A stretch of 64,000 nucleotides of DNA from Pseudomonas simiae (GTDB lineage Bacteria; Pseudomonadota; Gammaproteobacteria; Pseudomonadales; Pseudomonadaceae): positions 496,001 through 560,000 of the forward strand of contig NZ_FOKB01000002.1 in assembly GCF_900111895.1 (NCBI RefSeq). Reading direction: 5' to 3'. Made by a program: the position numbers and the translations under genes. The notes beneath the pieces are model-generated. The model was not told the DNA's origin and searched no databases. It was given only the letters and a program-made list of their open reading frames with translations. Every line of letters begins with the position of its first letter. The first letter of the stretch is position 1. Below, piece after piece: positions 54,664-63,745 of this stretch.

Positions 54664-54939
54664 TCAACTTCTCCTTCTTGCAGGGCACCTTCGCCGGAGG
54701 CTACGACACTGCTTGTGTCGCTGTTTGCCGCAGGGAGGCAACCTTCTTTTGCCCTGAAAATGTTACAGAACAGCATGAAAAGCGCTGTGAATGAAAGGTC
54801 GGGATGACTTGATCATGGGCCGGAAAACCCTTGGCTGGCAACCACTTATTGGCCGCCCAGTAGGGAGTCTAGCTGCCTGGTAGGACTTGAAGCGGGGGGA
54901 GTGCGCGCCACCGGACGGTAGCGCGCGAAGGTCAAGCCG

Positions 54940-55380
54940 TTACTTTTTCTTTTTTGCCGCAGCCGGTGCCGGGCAATCCGCTTCCACGAACTTTACTGAA
55001 GCCACAGGACGGTTGGTCTTGTTCTCAGTGATTTCGTAACGCATCACCGCACCCTTGGCCATCAGCTCGCGGTAGCCCTTGTTCAGGCATACGCTCTGGC
55101 CGAGCTGGAAATACACAGCCTTGGGGTTGGCGCGCATCTGTTCGGCGCGATCAGGCAAGACGCTCAGGTGATCGATCAGTTGCATGCCTTCAACGGTGTA
55201 GGCCACTTCCAGGGTTTTTTCGTCGATTTCCCGGGGCAGGTCTTTGTTGCTCTCAGCCGCAACGCTTTGCAGCTTCCGGTTCATTTGGGCCTCCAGCAGC
55301 GAGGCCGCCTGGGCGCACACGGGCAATACCAGCGCGAGGGCGACGGATGGGGCGACAAGACGCAGCATGGAACGCAGCAT
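54940..55380 (-). CDS. Small secreted protein, PA3611-like
   Basis: 146 residues from ATG 55380 with GGAG at six bases. A signal peptide ends AQA (LVLPVCAQAASLLEAQ). The mature part has one likely disulfide (SVCLNKG...EADCPAP) and a lysine-rich end (AAAKKKK). The segment PREIDEKTLEVAYTVEGMQL resembles the PA3611 family, named for a quorum-sensing-regulated virulence factor; similarity and synteny are from memory. It is predicted periplasmic or exported. Confidence 0.72.
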   Translation of the reverse strand: MLRSMLRLVAPSVALALVLPVCAQAASLLEAQMNRKLQSVAAESNKDLPREIDEKTLEVAYTVEGMQLIDHLSVLPDRAEQMRANPKAVYFQLGQSVCLNKGYRELMAKGAVMRYEITENKTNRPVASVKFVEADCPAPAAAKKKK

Positions 55381-55559
55381 GAAACTCTCCTGATTCGGTT
55401 ACTGGTGCATAGACCAGCCACTGCGCTGTGCGTTCAGTGGCGCGCAATTATAGGTGAGCCCTGGCCACTACAGCCAGGCGTATCGCTGGTAAACTGCCGC
55501 CACTTCAGCCGTCCACGAGTTTTCTCCGTGTCGATTTACCCGTTCCACCGGCGCATCCA

Positions 55560-56279
55560 ATGAGCCACGCCGTTTCCCGACTGCACACCCAGCGCCTGGC
55601 CCGTGCCGTCCGTCCGTTCCTCAATCGTGGTTCGCGTGCCGAACGCTGCCCCGGCTGCCGGGTCATTCCTGAGTATTGCCTGTGTGCCTGGCGACCCAAA
55701 ATCGCCGCAACCTCAGCGATGTGCCTGCTGATGCATGACGTGGAACCCATGAAACCCAGTAATACCGGTTGGCTGATCGCCGATGTGATCGACGACACCA
55801 CGGCGTTCGCCTGGTCGCGCACCGAGGTCGATCCTGACCTGCTGACCTTGCTGGCTGACCCGCAGTGGCAGCCCTATATCGTATTCCCCGGCGAATTCGT
55901 CGCGCCGGAGCGTGTGGTCAGTGAAGTGAAGGTGGGACAGAGCAAGCGCCCGCTGTTCATCCTGCTGGACGGCACCTGGAGTGAGGCGCGCAAAATGTTC
56001 CGCAAAAGCCCCTACCTGGAGCATTTGCCGGTGCTCAGCCTGGCGCCGGAACAGCTGTCGCGCTACAAGTTGCGGCGTTCCAAGCGCGACGACCACTTCT
56101 GCACCGCCGAAGTCGCCGCTCTGTGTCTTGAATTGGCGGATGATCGGGTAGCCAGTGAAGTCCTGGACGCCTACCTGGATGTATTCAGCACCCATTACCT
56201 GGCCGCCAAGTTCCAGATGCCGCTGGATCCGGCGGACTCTGTTCATGCGCGCCTTGCTCCCTATATTCCGACGGTATAA
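55560..56279 (+). CDS. DTW-domain tRNA-uridine aminocarboxypropyltransferase
   Basis: 239 residues. A zinc-type cluster (RCPGCRVIPEYCLCAW) and the family motif FILLDGTWSEARKMFRKSPY identify the DTW domain. Members such as TapT add the acp group to uridine 47 in tRNA using S-adenosylmethionine. The C-terminus (DHFCTAEVAALCLELAD) is also conserved in the family. Stand-alone gene. Confidence 0.88.
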   Translation: MSHAVSRLHTQRLARAVRPFLNRGSRAERCPGCRVIPEYCLCAWRPKIAATSAMCLLMHDVEPMKPSNTGWLIADVIDDTTAFAWSRTEVDPDLLTLLADPQWQPYIVFPGEFVAPERVVSEVKVGQSKRPLFILLDGTWSEARKMFRKSPYLEHLPVLSLAPEQLSRYKLRRSKRDDHFCTAEVAALCLELADDRVASEVLDAYLDVFSTHYLAAKFQMPLDPADSVHARLAPYIPTV

Positions 56280-56417
56280 CCAGTCGACGTTTGCATGATG
56301 GCACCACGAACCCGCAACCCGCTAAAATCCCCACGGGCGTAGCGCTTGACCCTCCAGGCTACGCTGGGCATGCTGGGCGCCGATCAGGGCACCCCTGAAA
56401 ACAGGATCATTTAATCA

Positions 56418-57068
56418 ATGGCCACATACGAAATCCTGATAGCCGATGACCACCCGCTGTTTCGCAGTGCACTGCACCAGGCCGTGACCTTGGGCCTTGG
56501 TTCGGACGTACGCCTGGTCGAAGTGGCCAGCATTGCCGAGCTGGAAGCCCGCCTCACCGAAAAATCCGACTGGGACCTGGTGCTGCTCGACCTGAACATG
56601 CCCGGCGCCTACGGTTTCTCGGGATTGGTGCTGCTACGCGGTCAATATCCTCAGATCCCCGTGGTGATGGTCTCGGCCCAGGAAGAGGCCGACGTGGTGG
56701 TGCGTTCCAAGGAGTTTGGCGCCAGTGGTTTCATTCCCAAGTCCAGTGCGATGGAAGATATCCAGAAAGCCGTGCGCACCGTGCTCGATGGCGATGTGTC
56801 CTGGCCGCCGCAAGCGTTTGAAGAAATCAACGTGTCCGACGAAGCCAAGGCTGCCCGTGATGGTCTTGCCAGCCTGACACCGCAGCAGTTCCGCGTGCTG
56901 ACCATGGTTTGCGAAGGCTTGTTGAACAAGCAGATTGCCTATGAGCTGAGCGTGTCGGAAGCGACGATCAAGGCCCATGTGACGGCGATTTTCCGCAAGT
57001 TGGGCGTGCGAACGCGTACCCAGGCGGCGCTGCTCTTGCAACAACTTGAGTCAATTTCGCAGCACTAA
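56418..57068 (+). CDS. erdR: ErdR-like LuxR-family response regulator
   Basis: 216 residues. Receiver (YEILIADDHPLFRSAL, phospho-acceptor D in LVLLDLNMPGAYG, lysine in GFIPKSSA) and LuxR helix-turn-helix (TPQQFRVLTMVCEGLLNKQI, SEATIKAHVTAIFRKLGV). ErdR in Pseudomonas controls ethanol oxidation and acetyl-CoA synthetase. I assign the name from sequence feel and from the adjacent dgkA (PA3604-PA3603 order). No kinase is adjacent. Confidence 0.8.
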   Translation: MATYEILIADDHPLFRSALHQAVTLGLGSDVRLVEVASIAELEARLTEKSDWDLVLLDLNMPGAYGFSGLVLLRGQYPQIPVVMVSAQEEADVVVRSKEFGASGFIPKSSAMEDIQKAVRTVLDGDVSWPPQAFEEINVSDEAKAARDGLASLTPQQFRVLTMVCEGLLNKQIAYELSVSEATIKAHVTAIFRKLGVRTRTQAALLLQQLESISQH

Positions 57069-57143
57069 GCGGCCCCCGATTCACGCTTTTTTGACTTTGC
57101 GTGATCTAGTTTCCCCACTCCTTTGGTTCAGTTGCCTACGTCT

Positions 57144-57506
57144 ATGTCGCCTTTCAAGGGTCAAACCGGTATCAAACGTATCTTCAATGCAGGGGGGTAT
57201 TCCCTCGATGGCCTGCGCGCAGCATTCACTGGCGAGGCGGCGTTCCGCCAGTTGGTGTTGCTCAACGTCATCCTGATCCCGCTGAGTTTTTTCCTGAATG
57301 TCAGCCGGGTCGAGCGTGCCTTGCTCATCGCGGTGTGCCTGCTGGCGTTGATCGTCGAGTTGCTCAATTCGGCGGTGGAGGCGGCGATCGACCGCATCTC
57401 CCTGGATCGACACCCGCTGTCGAAAAACGCCAAGGACATGGGCAGCGCCGCCCAATTCGTCGCGCTGACCATGATCACCCTGGTCTGGGCCGTGATCCTG
57501 ATCTAA
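57144..57506 (+). CDS. dgkA: DgkA, diacylglycerol kinase
   Basis: 120 residues from ATG 57144. Three membrane helices and the active-site motif ELLNSAVEAAIDRI are present, with N-terminal GEAAFRQLVLLN. The small integral enzyme phosphorylates diacylglycerol to phosphatidic acid in the inner membrane, recycling lipid left over from osmoregulated glucan or lipid A modification. Its stop is three bases from that of the convergent finR. Confidence 0.94.
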   Translation: MSPFKGQTGIKRIFNAGGYSLDGLRAAFTGEAAFRQLVLLNVILIPLSFFLNVSRVERALLIAVCLLALIVELLNSAVEAAIDRISLDRHPLSKNAKDMGSAAQFVALTMITLVWAVILI

Positions 57507-57509
57507 CCC

Positions 57510-58436
57510 TCAGGCAATGCTCGGCAGCACGATCTCGTCGCTGCGCTGCACCCCAGCGGTGAAGGCGCGGCACAGCTCCAGGAATTCTCGCATCGCCGAG
57601 GTCTGGTACTTCTGTTTGTGCCAAATGAAGTAGAACTGCCGGGCCAGGTCGAGGTCCGGGGTTTCCACCGGCACCAGGCTGCCACGGCGAAACGCGTCAC
57701 GCAGCGCCAGCCGTGAAATGCAGCCAATCCCCAGCCCTGACTCCACCGCTCGTTTGATCGCCTCGGTATGCTCCAGCTCCAGACGGATATTCAGCGCGCT
57801 ACGGTGATGGCGCATGGCTTGGTCAAAGGTCAGGCGTGTGCCTGAGCCTTGTTCCCGCAGGATCCACGCCTCATGGGTCAACTCGTCCATGCTCGCCACG
57901 CCACGCTTGGCCAGGTGATGCTGCGGCGCGCAAAACACCACCAGTTCATCTTCCACCCAGGTTTGCACCTCGATGTCCGGGTGGCTGCAGTCGCCTTCTA
58001 TTAGACCCAGGTCAATTTCGTAGTGCGCTACCTGGTGCACGATATGGGCAGTGTTCTGCACATGCAGCTTCACCTGGCTCTCGGGGTGTTGCTGCATGAA
58101 GCTGCCAATCAACAGGGTCGCCAGGTAATTGCCGATGGTGAGGGTGGCGCCGACCGCCAAGGAACCGAAGCCGGATTTGCCGTTGAGCAAGTCCTCGATC
58201 TCCTTGGCCTGGTCCAGCAGCGCCACCGCCTGGGGCAAAAGCTGATGACCGAGCGCGTTGAGGCTCAGGCGCTTACCCGCGCGGTCGAATAATTGGCAGC
58301 TGGATTGGCGCTCCAGCTCAGTGATCGAGGTGCTGGCGGCGGATTGAGATAAGGCCAGAAGGCCAGCAGCGCGCGAGACGCTTTCCTGCTGGGCGACGGC
58401 GACGAAGACTTGCAGTTGACGGAGAGTAAATCGCAT
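57510..58436 (-). CDS. finR: FinR, LysR-family regulator of fpr
   Basis: 308 residues from ATG 58436; the very long frame to 59351 overlaps fpr on the other strand and is spurious beyond this start. The N-terminal LysR helix-turn-helix (MRFTLRQLQVFVAVAQQESV, SQSAASTSITELE) precedes the substrate-binding fold. FinR in Pseudomonas activates the divergent fpr gene under redox stress, and the head-to-head arrangement is kept here. Confidence 0.88.
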   Translation of the reverse strand: MRFTLRQLQVFVAVAQQESVSRAAGLLALSQSAASTSITELERQSSCQLFDRAGKRLSLNALGHQLLPQAVALLDQAKEIEDLLNGKSGFGSLAVGATLTIGNYLATLLIGSFMQQHPESQVKLHVQNTAHIVHQVAHYEIDLGLIEGDCSHPDIEVQTWVEDELVVFCAPQHHLAKRGVASMDELTHEAWILREQGSGTRLTFDQAMRHHRSALNIRLELEHTEAIKRAVESGLGIGCISRLALRDAFRRGSLVPVETPDLDLARQFYFIWHKQKYQTSAMREFLELCRAFTAGVQRSDEIVLPSIA

Positions 58437-58559
58437 ATCGATATAACCGATAACCCTTATCTTAATAATCCAGTTAACAGATATTGTCGCCGCCATTAGA
58501 ATGCTGTGCAATTGCGCAACTACATTTGGCGCAGACCCATTTCCAGGAGTCCCCCGTAC

Positions 58560-59339
58560 ATGAGCAACATGAACCACGAGCGTGTCCTCAGTGTTCATCA
58601 CTGGAACGACACTCTGTTCAGCTTCAAGTGCACCCGCGATCCGGGCCTGCGCTTCGAGAACGGTCAGTTCGTGATGATCGGCCTGCAACAACCCAACGGC
58701 CGCCCGCTCATGCGCGCTTACTCCATTGCCAGCCCGAACTGGGAAGAGCATCTGGAGTTCTTCAGCATCAAGGTGCCGGATGGCCCGCTGACTTCCCAAT
58801 TGCAGCACTTGAAGGAAGGCGACGAGATCATCATCAGCAAAAAACCGACAGGCACCCTGGTGCTTGACGATTTGAAGCCGGGCAAACACCTGTACCTGCT
58901 CAGCACGGGCACTGGCCTGGCTCCCTTCATGAGCGTGATCCAGGACCCGGAAACCTACGAGCGCTTTGAAAAAGTGATCCTGTGCCACGGCGTGCGTTAC
59001 GTCAACGAAGTCGCGTATCGCGAATTCATCACAGAGCACCTGCCGCAGAACGAGTTCTTCGGCGAAGCCCTGCGCGACAAGTTGATCTACTACCCGACCG
59101 TGACCCGCGAGCCGTTCGAAAACGAAGGGCGCCTGACCGACCTGATGCGCAGCGGCAAGCTGTTCAGCGACATCGGACTGCCGCCGATCAACCCCGAGGA
59201 TGACCGCGCGATGCTGTGTGGCAGCCCAAGCATGCTTGACGAAACCAGCGAAGTGTTGAACAGCTTCGGCCTGAAAGTTTCGCCACGGATGCGTGAGCCG
59301 GGTGATTACTTGATCGAGCGGGCGTTCGTCGAGAAATAA
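58560..59339 (+). CDS. fpr: Fpr, ferredoxin/flavodoxin-NADP reductase
   Basis: 259 residues from ATG 58560. FAD-binding motif RPLMRAYSIASP and NADP motif STGTGLAPFMSVI are present, with the C-terminal DYLIERAFVEK typical of the bacterial subclass. It transfers electrons between NADPH and ferredoxin or flavodoxin; in Pseudomonas aeruginosa Fpr reduces Bfd for iron release from bacterioferritin, which links it to bfd/bfr in this window. It is divergent from finR. Confidence 0.94.
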   Translation: MSNMNHERVLSVHHWNDTLFSFKCTRDPGLRFENGQFVMIGLQQPNGRPLMRAYSIASPNWEEHLEFFSIKVPDGPLTSQLQHLKEGDEIIISKKPTGTLVLDDLKPGKHLYLLSTGTGLAPFMSVIQDPETYERFEKVILCHGVRYVNEVAYREFITEHLPQNEFFGEALRDKLIYYPTVTREPFENEGRLTDLMRSGKLFSDIGLPPINPEDDRAMLCGSPSMLDETSEVLNSFGLKVSPRMREPGDYLIERAFVEK

Positions 59340-59353
59340 ACACTGATCCAAAA

Positions 59354-59473
59354 ATGTGGGAGCCAGCTTGTGTGGGAGCAGGCTTGCCTGCGATGCAGAC
59401 GCCTCGGTCTTTAGTTAAACCGAGGTGATGCAATCGCAGGCAAGCCAGCTCCCACAAAAAGCAGCTCCCACAC
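59354..59473. repeat. REPIN with flanking partial REP copies
   Basis: The inner arms (about 59371-59408 and 59419-59456) are inverted copies around GGGAGCAGGCTTGCCTGCGAT. Shorter fragments (ATGTGGGAGCCAGCTTG at 59354-59370; GCAGCTCCCACAC at 59461-59473) lie just outside, suggesting a nested or partly duplicated element. Confidence 0.88.
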
Positions 59474-59486
59474 TGGTTTTCGGGGT

Positions 59487-60182
59487 TTATCCCGCTGGAA
59501 GCACTTCCAGCACACAAATCACCCCAGCCTCGGGATAGTGCCAACGCACATCCACGTCCCAGAACTGTGCGCCATATTCCCGTTCTGGCCCTGGCGTCTG
59601 GTACGCCGGCCGTGGATCCTGTGCCAGGCACTGATCGATCAGTTCCACCAGTGGCTCGCCAAGGCGCTGGGCATGGCCTTGTGCCTGTTGCAGGGCAGTC
59701 TTCAGCCACTGCACGGGGATCAGCTGCGGCGCGCCGCTGGCGATGTCGTTGGTGGCCGTGTCGACGATGTCGGCATACGGCACATACGGCTTGATATCCA
59801 GCACCGGTGTGCCATCGAGCAGATCAATCCCGGAGATCCACAGCCGCCCCGGCTCCACCTTGTCCAGCTTCACCACTGACTGGCCGATGCCATTCGGGCG
59901 GTGCGTGGCGCGGGTGGCGAACACGCCCATGGACGTATTGCCACCCAGGCGAGGCGGGCGCACTTTCAGGCGGGGCTTGTCTTCCAGGGCTTGGTGGAAC
60001 AGGAACAGCAACCACACATGGCTGACCTGCTCCAGGCCCTGTACTGCCTCGCCACCGTCGAACGGCGCCACCAGCTCCAGCACGCCACGGGCGGCCGGTG
60101 CCAGTTGCGGTTGGCGTGGGATGGCGAACTTCTCCTTGAAGCAGGAGCGCACGAAGCCGACGGGCGAGACGTTGTAACTCAT
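59487..60182 (-). CDS. trmO: TrmO, tRNA N6-threonylcarbamoyladenosine methyltransferase
   Basis: 231 residues of the YaeB/TsaA-like family: PVGFVRSCFKEKFAIPRQP, VFATRATHRPNGIGQSVVKL and LDIKPYVPYADIVD. It methylates t6A37 in tRNA(Thr) using S-adenosylmethionine. It starts three bases after yehS, so the two are probably co-transcribed. Confidence 0.93.
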   Translation of the reverse strand: MSYNVSPVGFVRSCFKEKFAIPRQPQLAPAARGVLELVAPFDGGEAVQGLEQVSHVWLLFLFHQALEDKPRLKVRPPRLGGNTSMGVFATRATHRPNGIGQSVVKLDKVEPGRLWISGIDLLDGTPVLDIKPYVPYADIVDTATNDIASGAPQLIPVQWLKTALQQAQGHAQRLGEPLVELIDQCLAQDPRPAYQTPGPEREYGAQFWDVDVRWHYPEAGVICVLEVLPAG

Positions 60183-60185
60183 GGC

Positions 60186-60647
60186 TTACGCGCGAACCCG
60201 CAGGGTCAGGCCCTTGAGGAAGTTGCGCAGCAACTGGTCGCCGCATGGGCGATAGTTGGTGTGGCCGAACTTGCGGAACAGCGCGCTCAGCTCAGGCTTG
60301 GACACCGGGAAATCGGCGGCTTTGAGGATGGCGTGCATGTCGTCTTCCTTCAGCTCGAAGGCCACGCGCAGCTTCTTGAGGATGATGTTATTGGTCACCG
60401 GGGTTTCGATCGGCTGTGGCGGACGGCTTTCGTCCTTGCCGCGCTTGAAGATCACCAGGCCATCGAGGAAGTGCGCCATGACTTCATCCGGGCAGAACAC
60501 GAAGCCTTCCTCCTCATCTTTCTTGAGGTAGGTCAGCAGGTCGTCCTTGGTCACGTCCATGCCGCCGAGCTTGATGATCTCGACCATCTTGTTGTCGCTG
60601 ATGTCGAGCATGTAGCGCACGCTGCGCAGTACGTCGTTGTGAATCAT
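60186..60647 (-). CDS. yehS: YehS-like DUF1456 protein
   Basis: 153 residues from ATG 60647, with AGGA upstream; a TTG three codons earlier is rejected. Two similar halves are visible: NDVLRSVRYMLDISDNKMVE and NNIILKKLRVAFELKEDDMH, each a DUF1456 repeat. Its biochemical function is not known. It is followed by trmO and preceded by the pseudouridine-synthase-like gene on the same strand. Confidence 0.9.
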   Translation of the reverse strand: MIHNDVLRSVRYMLDISDNKMVEIIKLGGMDVTKDDLLTYLKKDEEEGFVFCPDEVMAHFLDGLVIFKRGKDESRPPQPIETPVTNNIILKKLRVAFELKEDDMHAILKAADFPVSKPELSALFRKFGHTNYRPCGDQLLRNFLKGLTLRVRA

Positions 60648-60674
60648 GGTGGGCAATCCTGGTATTCAACTGAG

Positions 60675-60697
60675 GGCGCCGCCCATCAGGCGGCGCC
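60675..60697 (-). other. Perfect intergenic hairpin between the S4-domain gene and yehS
   Basis: GGCGCCGCC and GGCGGCGCC form a perfect 9-base stem with loop CATCA. There is no T-run after it on the minus strand, so it is more likely an mRNA processing or stability element than a terminator. Confidence 0.65.
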
Positions 60698-60712
60698 GGG
60701 AAAAAGGGCGGC

Positions 60713-61423
60713 TTAGAACTTCTCTTTGCCGGACAGGTAACGCCATTGGCCGACCGGCACCTTGCCGATGGACACGCCGCCGATGCGGATACGACGAATG
60801 GCGATGACTTTGAGGCCAACCGCTTCACAGAACAGCGCGATCACGCCTGGCTGCGGGTTTTTCATCGCGAAGCGCAGGCGGTTTTCGTTCTGCCAACTGG
60901 CTTTGACCGCCGGCAGTTCCTTGCCTTTGTAGGTCAGGCCGTGGTTCAGGCGATTGAGGCCGTGGGCAACCATGTCGCCTTCGACTTCCACCACATACTC
61001 CTGCTCGATCTTGGCGGCATCGGCGGTCAACTTGCGCAGAATCTTCCAGTCCTGGGTAAACACCAGCAGGCCGCTGGCCTTGGCTTGCAGGTCGGCACTG
61101 GCGGTGAGGCGCAGGAAGTGGCCCTTGAGCGGGCGCTTGCCGAAGCGGTGTTCCTCCGAGAGCGTCTCGGCGCTGATCGATGCCATGGCCGTCTCGGCAT
61201 CTATGCCGGCCGGGGCGTGCAGCAAGATGGTCACCGGCTCGGGCACGGTGGCCTTGGCGTCCGGGTCGAGTGCGACCTTCTGGGTGGTGACCTTGAACTG
61301 TGGTTCGTCGATCACTTCACCGTCCACCGAGACCCAGCCGCCTTCGATGAACAGCTCAGCCTCCCGACGGGAGCAACCGACCAGTTCGATAAGGCGTTTG
61401 GAGAGGCGTATGGGGTCAGTCAT
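60713..61423 (-). CDS. RsuA-family pseudouridine synthase homologue lacking the catalytic Asp
   Basis: 236 residues. An N-terminal S4 RNA-binding domain (RLSKRLIELVGCSRREAELF, GGWVSVDGEVIDEPQFKV) precedes the synthase fold (VEVEGDMVAHGLNRLNHG, RIRIGGVSIGKVPVGQWRYL). In the usual catalytic motif R-L-D-x-x-T-S-G-L the aspartate is replaced by glutamine: LQAKASGLLVF. The protein may therefore bind RNA without making pseudouridine, or use another residue. It is upstream of yehS and trmO, two RNA-related or unknown genes. Confidence 0.85.
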   Translation of the reverse strand: MTDPIRLSKRLIELVGCSRREAELFIEGGWVSVDGEVIDEPQFKVTTQKVALDPDAKATVPEPVTILLHAPAGIDAETAMASISAETLSEEHRFGKRPLKGHFLRLTASADLQAKASGLLVFTQDWKILRKLTADAAKIEQEYVVEVEGDMVAHGLNRLNHGLTYKGKELPAVKASWQNENRLRFAMKNPQPGVIALFCEAVGLKVIAIRRIRIGGVSIGKVPVGQWRYLSGKEKF

Positions 61424-61507
61424 GACATGGGCCGTAGCAAAAGGGGGCAGCTATTGTACCTGCCTGGCGCCGGTTAATCCCGGCCCCATTTCAGTGCCGT
61501 CGCTTTT

Positions 61508-61546
61508 TGTGGGCGCTGGCTTGCCTGCGATGGCATCGCCTCGGTT
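61508..61546. repeat. Single REP element before the GNAT gene end
   Basis: TGTGGGCGCTGGCTTGCCTG and the following CGATGGCATCGCCTCGGT are the same type as the REPIN at 59354-59473, here as a lone copy. Confidence 0.75.
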
Positions 61547-61548
61547 CG

Positions 61549-62019
61549 TCAGCCACTGCGCAGGTGTTGCTGCTGGCGCAAACGCATATGCAGCAACGGA
61601 TAGGGCTGGCCCAGGCCGTCATGCTCCGTGCGCCCGATCACCTCGAACCCCTGTTTGAGGTAGAAGCCCAAGGCCTGGGGATTCTGCTCGTTCACTTCCA
61701 GCTCGTCGGCATTCATATGCTCGATCGCATAGCGCAGCAATTGCCGGCCAAGGCCCTGGCCACGGTGCTGCGGGTCGATAAACAGCATCTCGACCTTGCC
61801 TGCGGCGACGCCGGCAAACCCGGTGATGCGTTGGTGCGAGTCTTTGGTGCAAATCAGCATCACCGTGTCCAGATAGTGAGTCAGCACGAGGTTCCTCAGT
61901 AGCTCGATGTAGCTGTCCGGCAGGAAATCATGGGTAGCCCGCACCGAGGACTCCCAGATTTCAGTCAGTTTTTGATAATCGCTGGATTTAGGTGTGTGGA
62001 TAACCGAATGCCGACGCAT
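61549..62019 (-). CDS. GNAT-family N-acetyltransferase
   Basis: 156 residues: acetyl-CoA-binding motif A (EMLFIDPQHRGQGLGRQLLR) and motif B (NPQALGFYLKQGFEVIGR) are clear. The overall pattern resembles YjaB-type small acetyltransferases. The substrate is unknown. A terminator stands between it and rimO. Confidence 0.88.
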   Translation of the reverse strand: MRRHSVIHTPKSSDYQKLTEIWESSVRATHDFLPDSYIELLRNLVLTHYLDTVMLICTKDSHQRITGFAGVAAGKVEMLFIDPQHRGQGLGRQLLRYAIEHMNADELEVNEQNPQALGFYLKQGFEVIGRTEHDGLGQPYPLLHMRLRQQQHLRSG

Positions 62020-62066
62020 GCTCGCTGCCCCTGCCGATGATTGGCGATGGGCAAACGATAGACCTA

Positions 62067-62103
62067 AAAAAGCCCCACATCTTGATCAGATGCAGGGCTT
62101 TTT
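62067..62103 (-). terminator. Terminator after rimO
   Basis: AAAAAGCCC (62067-62075) pairs with GGGCTTTTT (62095-62103), with an inner CATCT/AGATG stem. On the minus strand it follows the rimO stop by 13 bases and ends in a T-run. Confidence 0.9.
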
Positions 62104-62116
62104 ACAGTGTTACCGA

Positions 62117-63457
62117 TCAGTCGCGCTTTTCAGCCCACAGGTCGTATTCGTCGGCATCGGTCACGGTGCACCAGACCTTGTCGCCCGGCTTCAGGCCGCT
62201 GGCGTCGTCGATAAACACGTTACCGTCGATTTCCGGTGCATCGAAGAAGCAACGACCAACCGCGCCTTGTTCATCGACTTCGTCGATCAGGACTTCGATT
62301 TCCTTGCCGATGCGCAGTTGCAGGCGCGCCGAGCTGATGGCCTGCTGGTGCGCCATGAAACGCTCCCAACGGTCCTGCTTGACGTCGTCCGGCACCACGG
62401 CCAGGTCCAGCAGGTTGGCCGGGGCACCTTCAACCGGCGAATACTGGAAGCAGCCGACGCGGTCCAGTTGGGCCTCGGTCAGCCAGTCCAGCAGGTACTG
62501 GAAGTCTTCCTCGGTTTCGCCGGGGAAGCCGACGATGAACGTCGAGCGGATGATCAGTTCCGGGCAGATCTCGCGCCAGTTCTTGATGCGCGCCAGGGTC
62601 TTGTCTTCGAAAGCCGGGCGTTTCATGGCCTTGAGCACTTTCGGGCTGGCGTGCTGGAACGGAATGTCCAGGTACGGCAGGATCTTGCCGGCGGCCATCA
62701 GCGGGATCAGCTCGTCCACATGCGGGTACGGGTAGACATAGTGCAGGCGCACCCACACACCCAGGCTGCTGAGGGCTTCGCACAGTTCGGTCATGCGGGT
62801 TTTTACCGGCGCGCCGTTCCAGAAACCGGTGCGGTATTTCACGTCGACGCCGTAGGCGCTGGTGTCCTGGGAGATCACCAACAGCTCTTTGACGCCGGAT
62901 TTGACCAGGCGCTGGGCCTCGTCCAGTACGTCGCCGACCGGGCGGCTGACCAGCTTGCCGCGCATCGATGGAATGATGCAGAAGCTGCAGCTGTGGTTGC
63001 AGCCTTCGGAAATCTTCAGGTATGCGTAATGGCGTGGTGTCAGCTTGATGCCCTGCGGCGGCACCAGGTCGATCAGCGGGTTGTGGTCCTGGCGCGGTGG
63101 CACCACGTCGTGCACCGCGTTGACTACCTGCTCGTACTGCTGCGGGCCGGTCACCGCCAGCACGCTCGGGTGCACGTTGCGGATATTGCCTTCTTCCACG
63201 CCCATGCAGCCGGTCACGATGACCTTGCCGTTTTCCTTGATCGCTTCGCCGATCACTTCCAGGGATTCCGCCTTGGCCGAATCGATAAAGCCGCAGGTGT
63301 TGACCACCACCACGTCGGCGTCCTGGTAAGTGGACACAACGTCATAGCCTTCCATACGCAGTTGCGTGAGGATGCGCTCGGAGTCGACCAGAGCCTTCGG
63401 GCAACCCAGGGAAACAAAGCCAACCTTGGGGTTGGCCTTTGCGATGGTGGTGGACAT
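62117..63457 (-). CDS. rimO: RimO, ribosomal protein S12 methylthiotransferase
   Basis: 446 residues from ATG 63457; 13 codons upstream are discarded. The UPF0004 domain ([35 protein letters not shown]) and radical-SAM motif [11 protein letters not shown] are intact, with a C-terminal TRAM domain ([20 protein letters not shown]). It adds a methylthio group to Asp of S12 using two [4Fe-4S] clusters. Confidence 0.96.
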   Translation of the reverse strand: MSTTIAKANPKVGFVSLGCPKALVDSERILTQLRMEGYDVVSTYQDADVVVVNTCGFIDSAKAESLEVIGEAIKENGKVIVTGCMGVEEGNIRNVHPSVLAVTGPQQYEQVVNAVHDVVPPRQDHNPLIDLVPPQGIKLTPRHYAYLKISEGCNHSCSFCIIPSMRGKLVSRPVGDVLDEAQRLVKSGVKELLVISQDTSAYGVDVKYRTGFWNGAPVKTRMTELCEALSSLGVWVRLHYVYPYPHVDELIPLMAAGKILPYLDIPFQHASPKVLKAMKRPAFEDKTLARIKNWREICPELIIRSTFIVGFPGETEEDFQYLLDWLTEAQLDRVGCFQYSPVEGAPANLLDLAVVPDDVKQDRWERFMAHQQAISSARLQLRIGKEIEVLIDEVDEQGAVGRCFFDAPEIDGNVFIDDASGLKPGDKVWCTVTDADEYDLWAEKRD

Positions 63458-63745
63458 GTCTAACCTCGGTATTGAATGACGCCGCCAGTCGGGCACGACA
63501 GGGCTGCGGACGGGCGCTTAGTGCGCCTCTGATCAAAAAGTGCGCAATTCTAGCGACGGGCAACGCACTTGACCAGCTTTATGCAGGGAAATGCGACGAG
63601 TGCTGCGCTATGCTTCGCGCCGTTGCGCGTAGGTAAAGTCCTAAGGTCAACAAAACGTCTGTTACGAGAAGTAAAACAGCGCATGCTAGGGTCAGCTTAG
63701 ACGCGTTGTAATAAAAGACCGCAGGTCAAAGGGCAGGAGTTGTTG

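Noticed and set aside
58437..59351. Extension of the finR reading frame to 613 codons
   Set aside because: It overlaps the whole of fpr on the opposite strand. The LysR helix-turn-helix begins at ATG 58436, so the upstream part is a high-GC shadow frame.
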